In this document: positions 27,349 to 32,196 of the stretch, piece by piece
How the letters are laid out: each line of letters opens with the position of its first letter
Numbering within the stretch: position 1 is the stretch's first letter
From: Trichodesmium sp. MAG_R03
GTDB taxonomy: Bacteria; Cyanobacteriota; Cyanobacteriia; Cyanobacteriales; Microcoleaceae
Length of the DNA stretch: 32,196 nt
NCBI GenBank assembly: GCA_023356535.1
Contig: JAKQYF010000033.1
Coordinates: 1-32,196 of the forward strand
Direction of reading: 5' to 3'
Position numbers and translations under genes: made by a program
The notes under the pieces: generated by a model
What the model saw: only the letters and a program-made list of their open reading frames with translations
What the model was told of the DNA's origin: nothing
Databases searched by the model: none

Positions 27349-28140
27349 TTACTTCTGACTGAAAACTTCCCAGGTTTTTTGATTAAATATCCCATTAGCT
27401 TTAATTCCTTTAGATTTTTGAAATTCCTTCAATGCTCTTGTAGTTTTCATTCCAAATATTCCATCAATTGGGCCTGGATTAAAGCCCATTTTTCTTAGAC
27501 TAATTTGTAAGGTTTTGACTTTAGATCCCCTGTCCCCTTTAGTTAATGTTTTTTCTACCTCGAATAGTTGGTTTTGCTTTGGGGTTGGTGATTTTGGTCT
27601 TGGAATAGGTGGACGAGAGGAAAATGAGGGTTGAGCCAGAGATGTCCAAGTAGCTTCGTCAACTATACCTGTGACAGTTAAACCCGCAAACTTTTGAAAA
27701 TCTCTTACTGCTTTTGTGGTACGGGCACCAAATATACTATCTACGGCACCAGGGTCAAAACCTCTAGCTTGCAAACGTCTTTGTACTGCCCAGACTTCTG
27801 CGCCTCGCGAACCCTGTGATATATTCTTTTGATTTTTTGGTGTTTGGAGAACGCCCGAATAAAAAGGTTTAGAAAATAGTTCAGGTTGAATAAGTTTACT
27901 GGAAAACTTTGAATTTTCTGGAGCAAAAGGTATCAGAAAATTTTGATTTTTCTGTTTTTGTTGCCACTTACTTTCGATTTTCTCTGGTTGACTAAAGATA
28001 GAATTATTGGAGTTTAATTGTTCAATTAAACTTTCTTCTGTTTCTCTTGTCAAAGATTCAGAAGCAATTGCTCTGTTAGAGGTAAAATTAAATAGGGCAG
28101 CTAAACTTAATAGAGTAGTAATAGTAGGTATACGCATCAT
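27349..28140 (-). CDS. Exported peptidoglycan-binding protein with two PGBD repeats
   Basis: About 263 aa from the ATG at 28140 (MMRIPTITTLLSLAALFNFT), which has AGGA eight bases upstream; a longer frame from 28197 adds 19 hydrophilic residues before the signal peptide and is less likely. The signal peptide ends near NRAIA-SES. After a disordered Q/N/S-rich linker come two PG_binding_1 (PF01471-type) modules: ISQGSRGAEVWAVQRRLQAR with GFDPGAVDSIFGARTTKAVR, and LTKGDRGSKVKTLQISLRKM with GFNPGPIDGIFGMKTTRALK. A P-rich linker separates them. No catalytic domain, so it probably binds the cell wall as a structural or targeting protein. Monocistronic. Confidence 0.88.
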   Translation of the reverse strand: MMRIPTITTLLSLAALFNFTSNRAIASESLTRETEESLIEQLNSNNSIFSQPEKIESKWQQKQKNQNFLIPFAPENSKFSSKLIQPELFSKPFYSGVLQTPKNQKNISQGSRGAEVWAVQRRLQARGFDPGAVDSIFGARTTKAVRDFQKFAGLTVTGIVDEATWTSLAQPSFSSRPPIPRPKSPTPKQNQLFEVEKTLTKGDRGSKVKTLQISLRKMGFNPGPIDGIFGMKTTRALKEFQKSKGIKANGIFNQKTWEVFSQK

Positions 28141-28756
28141 AATAATTTCCTGGCAATGATTATTTCTTTTTTTAGGGAAATAGCCATGACTTTTCATTAA
28201 CTTTTTTCGGAAGATGGAACAGGTATAGGGCTACGCGTAAGTCAAAAGTTAAAAGTAATCTCTGACTTAGTTTAAGTATTTCTGAATGTCCGAACCTATT
28301 TGCGTAGTGCTATAAAAGTAGATTTTTGATGATAAAAATTGATTTAGTTTATTTACTCTTTGATTATCTTGACAAATCTTGGAGTATTAGATATAGCCAC
28401 CTATTGGTCTTGGGTATTAATGGCTTAACCAATCATTATGTTCTACCTATTATCTATTGCCTTTAAATAACTTTCCTGATATTTGCAATTAAGACTTTAG
28501 ATTCAATTGGTGAAGGCTAAAAATCAAGTATATCTATGTAGTTAATATTATCATATTCCGTAAATAAATAAAACTATTTATGTAAATATTCAGCTCTTTA
28601 GAAATCAGGAAAGGAACAGAAAGAAGAAGGAAAAGTAAAGTTGAAGTAAATATTGAAAAAAAAGGGAAAAGTGATAGAGATAGCTGTCTAAAATGAATTG
28701 GAGCGACTCTTGTGATTCATCTGGTTAGAGATGCACTTTTTTGTATCATTGATTTT

Positions 28757-28885
28757 TCTGTGGGAGCACCCAAAATCCTAACATGCATGAGCTTGAGACA
28801 CCGAAAAGCTGGTATTTTTTGCTATCCAAATCAGGCTAAAGCCTTTATGTGTCAATTCTTTGATAATTAATCAGCAAGCCCTAAC
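28757..28885. repeat. Repeat family R2, copy without the nested R1
   Basis: Starts AGCACCCAAAATCCTAAC, contains GAAAAGCTGGTATTTTTTG, CCAAATCAGGCTAAAGCC and TATGTGTCAA, and ends AATCAGCAAGCCCTAACGAT. Compare 26748-26965 and the inverted 9425-9650. Confidence 0.65.
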
Positions 28886-28956
28886 GATCAAACTTAGTTA
28901 TGGATTATTTGTGACTTTTGTATGAGTAAATACCAAATCTGCTAATTGTGGGAAAG

Positions 28957-29041
28957 TATTTTGAAAGTTACAGCCGTTGCTAAATAAGGGATTTGACGAT
29001 GGGACAAGCCTGCTTTCAGAAGCAGAATTTAGTATAATTGT
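28957..29041. repeat. Dispersed repeat family R3, copy 2
   Basis: Shares AAAGTTACAGCC, TTGCT-AATAAGGGATT, GACAAGCCTGCTTT and GAATTT-GTATAA with the inverted copy at 12363-12452. Confidence 0.65.
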
Positions 29042-29285
29042 TGTCTTGCGCGTAGCGCTGTCTGAACTATTTTTAATTACTTGATTTAATCTTAATTATC
29101 CGAATAATTTTTAGAAAAATTTGATATGTTAGGTAACTTTATTTGCTTACTAAACAGTAGATTTCATCCTTAAGTGATAATTGTGAAGGGTTGCTGCTAG
29201 TGTTGAATTAATTTAGTACAGGTACTTAAAGCAACAAAAATATTCATTGAAGCATTAATTACCTGTTTTGAGAAAAAATTTTTAT

Positions 29286-30824
29286 TCAAGCAGAGATTGG
29301 AGCCTTTAGATGATACATATTACTATATTTATCTTGAATGTAATTAATAAATGGATCAATACTTAAAGACTTACCTGTCAACCGATTAATTAATTCATGA
29401 GCAGTGTATTTGCGACCATGTTGATAAATATTTTGTTGCAACCATTCATGCAAAAGAGTAAAATCACCTTGTTCAATAGCAACAGTAACTTCTGGATTAT
29501 ATTTAATCGCTGCCTGATAAATTTGAGCAGCCATTAAATTGCCGAGGGTATAGCCTTGAAACATTCCGCCAATCATTTCACCATACCAATGTACATCTTG
29601 CATTACTCCTTCACTGTTGTTGGCAGGAAGAATACCTAAATCTGTTTTATAACGTTCATTCCAAGCTTCGGGAAGGTCTTGAACAGCTAACTTCCCCTCT
29701 AGCATAGCTAACTCTAAATCAAATCTAATCATCACATGGAGATTGTATGTTACTTCATCAGCATCAGTACGGATAGGTGACTTTACTACCTTATTAATAG
29801 CCTGATAAAATTTAGAAATAGAAATAGAGCTAAGTTGTTTGAGGAAAATCCCTTGTAATTGGGGATAAAAACATTCCCAAAATCCACGACTACGGCCTAC
29901 CATATTTTCCCACAATCTAGATTGGCTTTCATGGATACCACTAGAGCTTCCTCTGGCAAGGGGTGTACCTTCTAACTCTATATCAATACCTTGTTCATAG
30001 AGAGCGTGCCCTACTTCATGAATAGTACTAAATAGGGCTTCGCTAAAGTTATCTTCATAAACACGGGTGGTAATACGAACATCCCCAATAGAAAAGCTGG
30101 AGGTAAAAGGATGAGGGGTTTCATCTTGTCGTCCTCGTTGAAAGTCAAAGCCAATACGCTCGATGACAGTATGCCCAAACTTTAGTTGTTGTTCTTTTGG
30201 ATAATATTGGTAGAGACAGGAGTCTTCCATAGGTGGGGCAGAGGTAATAGCTTCAACAATGGGTCGTAATTTTTGGCGTAGTTGGCTAAATAAAGGCCGA
30301 AGAATGGCAACTGTCATGTCTTCGTCTACAAAGTCGATGAGGGGATCGGCAATATGTTTGTAGGGGAAAAAGCTGGCTAGTTCTTGACTTAGCTCTAATG
30401 TTTTTTCTAAGCAGGGTTGTACTAAAGAGAAGTCTTTGAATGATTTTGCTTTTACCCATGTTTCGTAGGAGACAGTTTGATGTTGGCATAATTTTGCCAT
30501 AAATTCTGATGGAATTCGGGTAGCACGCTGATAGTCTCGGCGAGTAATGCGGATCAGGCTAGCTTCGTTAGAGTCGTAGGGAAGACTTTGTTCGTAAGGA
30601 CGGAGGTCCTCGAGTAGCTGACCTATTATGGGGCTGGTACGTTTTTCATGGGCCAATTCTTTGATGGTGGCTATTTGTCGGCCTCTTGCATAAGTTCCTC
30701 CAGTCGGCATATAGGTAGTTTGGTCCCAATTTAGGAGGGAGGAGGCAGCTTCTAAGTCTTGTATTTGGATAAGACGGCTTTTGAGTTCTTGGTATTTTGC
30801 TTGAAAAAGACTGATGTTTGACAT
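29286..30824 (-). CDS. Carboxypeptidase, peptidase family M32
   Basis: A 512-aa zinc metallocarboxypeptidase, the standard M32 length (thermostable carboxypeptidase 1/YpwA type). The zinc motif HEVGH is at 269-273, with a third ligand E299 in GIHESQSRLWENMVG. Other family motifs are LNWDQTTYMPTGG (31-43), DETPHPFTSSFSIGDVRITT (235-254) and YNLHVMIRFDLE near 360-371, with a C-terminal helical cap. It is predicted cytoplasmic; no signal peptide. It removes C-terminal residues from peptides. Transcribed alone toward the repeat-rich spacer; upstream is another repeat block. Confidence 0.95.
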   Translation of the reverse strand: MSNISLFQAKYQELKSRLIQIQDLEAASSLLNWDQTTYMPTGGTYARGRQIATIKELAHEKRTSPIIGQLLEDLRPYEQSLPYDSNEASLIRITRRDYQRATRIPSEFMAKLCQHQTVSYETWVKAKSFKDFSLVQPCLEKTLELSQELASFFPYKHIADPLIDFVDEDMTVAILRPLFSQLRQKLRPIVEAITSAPPMEDSCLYQYYPKEQQLKFGHTVIERIGFDFQRGRQDETPHPFTSSFSIGDVRITTRVYEDNFSEALFSTIHEVGHALYEQGIDIELEGTPLARGSSSGIHESQSRLWENMVGRSRGFWECFYPQLQGIFLKQLSSISISKFYQAINKVVKSPIRTDADEVTYNLHVMIRFDLELAMLEGKLAVQDLPEAWNERYKTDLGILPANNSEGVMQDVHWYGEMIGGMFQGYTLGNLMAAQIYQAAIKYNPEVTVAIEQGDFTLLHEWLQQNIYQHGRKYTAHELINRLTGKSLSIDPFINYIQDKYSNMYHLKAPISA

Positions 30825-30905
30825 AATGATTCAAGAATTGTATGTAGCTAGATTTTATTGAATTTTTGATTATTAGGTGGAGTTAGAGGAGTTAGAGATA
30901 TTCGC

Positions 30906-30945
30906 GCTACGCGCAAGTTAAAAGTTAAAAGTTAAAAGTAATTTC
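30906..30945. repeat. CTACGCGCAAGTTAAAAGTT-type repeat
   Basis: CTACGCGCAAG followed by three TTAAAAG units and TAATTTCTGA, similar to 28231-28265 (CTACGCGTAAGTCAAAAGTT then AAAAGTAATCTCTGA). A small dispersed repeat with a heptad TTAAAAG core. Confidence 0.6.
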
Positions 30946-31130
30946 TGAGGGAGTTTTTTCTACGGAAATACTCCGCAAATAGGATTTAACAATCTCCGGG
31001 TCCTAAATACCTTGCTATACTAAGTTAACCGTAGAGAGTATTCTGCTAGTTCTAATTCAGTATAGGCCAGTTTACACTTTTGGCTCTATAGAATACATTT
31101 TGGATCTATATGAAAAATCGAGGGGAGTTA

Positions 31131-31490
31131 GAATTTAGAATTGAGAATTTAGAATTTTAGAAGGGTTTTTCTCTGAACGAGGCATACAACAATAAGTTAT
31201 TTAGGTAATTTAGAATTTAGAACAGGACTTACGCAACGGCACTAATTGTAGTGGCAATATATTGAAAATGATAAATTTTCGCACCATATATAGCGGTCCT
31301 GCGTAAGTCCTGTAGAATTTAGAATTGAGAATTTAGAAGGGTTTTTCTCTGAACGAGGCATACAACAACTAACTCATTTAGGTAATTTAGAATTTAGAAT
31401 TTAGAATTTAGAATTTAGAATTTTAGAATTTTAGAATTTAGAAGGCTTTTTCTACTAAACTAGGCATACAACAATAAGTTGTTTAAATGC
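31131..31490. repeat. Three tandem long units with TTTAGAA heptads
   Basis: A unit holding GAATTTAGAATTGAGAATTT, GGGTTTTTCTCTGAACGAGG and CATACAACAA occurs at about 31131-31221 and 31315-31400, and a diverged version at 31433-31490. Heptads of TTTAGAA reach about eight copies at 31384-31444. This is an STRR-like array. Confidence 0.75.
31222..31313. mobile_element. 92-bp MITE with perfect 14-bp terminal inverted repeats
   Basis: ACAGGACTTACGCA (31222-31235) and TGCGTAAGTCCTGT (31300-31313) are exact inverses enclosing 64 bp with no coding capacity. It sits inside the TTTAGAA heptad array; the flanks are both TTTAGA-rich, so the target duplication cannot be fixed. Parts of this end (GTAAGTCCTGT) also occur at 12593-12603. 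Confidence 0.8.
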
Positions 31491-31539
31491 ACAAAAAGTT
31501 TATTGACAAGATGTTTTTGCTTTTACAAGTACTATTATA

Positions 31540-32196
31540 ATCTAGATTAATTTCTATGGCTTTTTTATAAGCAAAAATAGCCTGTTCATATTTTTATAAA
31601 TTTTTCTGTTCTATGTCTTTCTCATACTAATGTTGGTTATGGCCTGATTGAATTTCTAGAGCTTTTTATAGGTAGCGATCGCTTGTTCATATCTTTCTAA
31701 TCAATCTTTTAATAAATGAGGGGTAAAAGCAAGTAAAATATCTATATATTGGGAATCTTCTGGGTCTATATGTTGTTCATCTGCTGCTACATAAACTACT
31801 AATATTTTCTGTGATTTTAGATGTTGTTTTTGTCTGAGTAATTCTGTTGATTTTGTTGTCTCTATAATGACTGGGAGAAAGTTGATAAGTTATCTTTTTT
31901 TTACTCTAATTTTTCGGCATAAGTCTACTCAAATATTTTCTTGTGTCTGTATTTTTTGACGGTCTATATCAAGAGGATATATTGGGGGTAATGGTTGAAA
32001 TTGATGGCAAGGGTTTTAGAGATTTGTTAGTGGTTTTTCTCTGTCTATTTTTTGATTAATTACTAGAATTGGTATCAGATAGTAAGGCTTTTATCTGAGG
32101 ATTTTCTAATAATTTGGCTGCATCTGCTATTAGTTTATCCCCCCAATTTTCTTTTTTCAGGCGCTTCGAGGAACCCCAACTTTTATCTGATTTTAG
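31540..32196 (-). pseudogene. Decayed TPR-type gene
   Basis: The minus strand, in several frames, reads ENPQIKALLSDTNS, then SHYRD-like debris, TTKSTELLRQKQHLKSQKIL, VVYVAADEQHIDPEDSQYID and ILLAFTPHLLKD, then YEQAIATYKKALEIQ-like and KYEQAIFAYKKAIEI segments. The last two are tetratricopeptide repeats. Stops and frameshifts break it throughout. Part extends past the window end. Confidence 0.5.

Larger units (their letters stand above)
28216..29285. other. Repeat-rich spacer between two minus-strand genes
   Basis: About 1.1 kb without a gene. It contains the CTACGCGTAAGTCAAAAGTT repeat (28231-28265, similar to 30906-30945), an R2 copy (28757-28885), an R3 copy (about 28957-29041) and a GCGCGTAGCGC palindrome (29048-29058). 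Remaining sequence is AT-rich with nothing recognised. Confidence 0.6.

Noticed and set aside
31131..31490. Possible CRISPR array from regularly spaced repeats
   Set aside because: Units are heptads and long imperfect tandems without unique spacers or nearby cas genes.

Overview
This window looks like a piece of a filamentous, non-heterocystous cyanobacterial chromosome, most likely Trichodesmium or a close relative (inference). The signs are AT-rich DNA, several GCGATCGC (HIP1) octamers, cyanobacterial families (phylloquinone-type MenG, DUF3493, UPF0754/DUF445, ACT-domain malic enzyme, rimP-nusA-ylxR-infB order), a cyanobacterial-type group II intron, and low coding density: intact genes cover only a little over half of the bases. 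The rest is decayed genes, insertion-sequence relics and dispersed small repeats.

Layout. 1-1097: the 5' end of a broken IS4-type transposase and a repeat-bearing spacer. 1098-4574 (+): a response regulator with a GAF-like domain, menG, a DUF445 membrane protein and a DUF3493 membrane protein. 4656-5404: an IS1634-type transposase relic and an overlooked 59-aa gene on the minus strand. 5600-13293 (-): the translation/transcription cluster rimP, nusA, ylxR, infB in conserved order, but with spacers of 926, 426 and 1173 bp packed with repeats. 13612-15045 (-): a large membrane protein. 15190-16330: a secreted PEP-CTERM-like pseudogene split by a 234-bp element with IS200/IS605-like ends and then cut off by a second tnpB-derived remnant. 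16549-17937 (-): malic enzyme. 17969-18760: another tnpB right end, a reverse-transcriptase scrap and an unknown gene. 20229-21986 (+): argS. 22273-22713 (+): a receiver-only response regulator. 22809-23726 (-): glutaminase. 23737-26273 (+): a short-chain dehydrogenase pseudogene carrying a group II intron that seems to lack ribozyme domains I-III. 26302-26383 (-): tRNA-Leu(UAG). 26519-26752 (-): an adenylate cyclase relic. 27349-28140 (-): an exported peptidoglycan-binding protein. 29286-30824 (-): an M32 carboxypeptidase. 31130-32196: heptad repeats, a MITE with perfect 14-bp ends, and a decayed TPR gene.

Functionally, the intact genes are housekeeping: translation (infB, rimP, argS, tRNA-Leu), transcription elongation (nusA), quinone synthesis, C4 and glutamine metabolism, proteolysis and two signalling proteins. 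The unusual content lies in the spacers. At least four repeat families recur here, including four clear copies of a tnpB 3'-end/right-end sequence with hairpins that could be omega-RNA relics, and one case of a repeat nested inside another.
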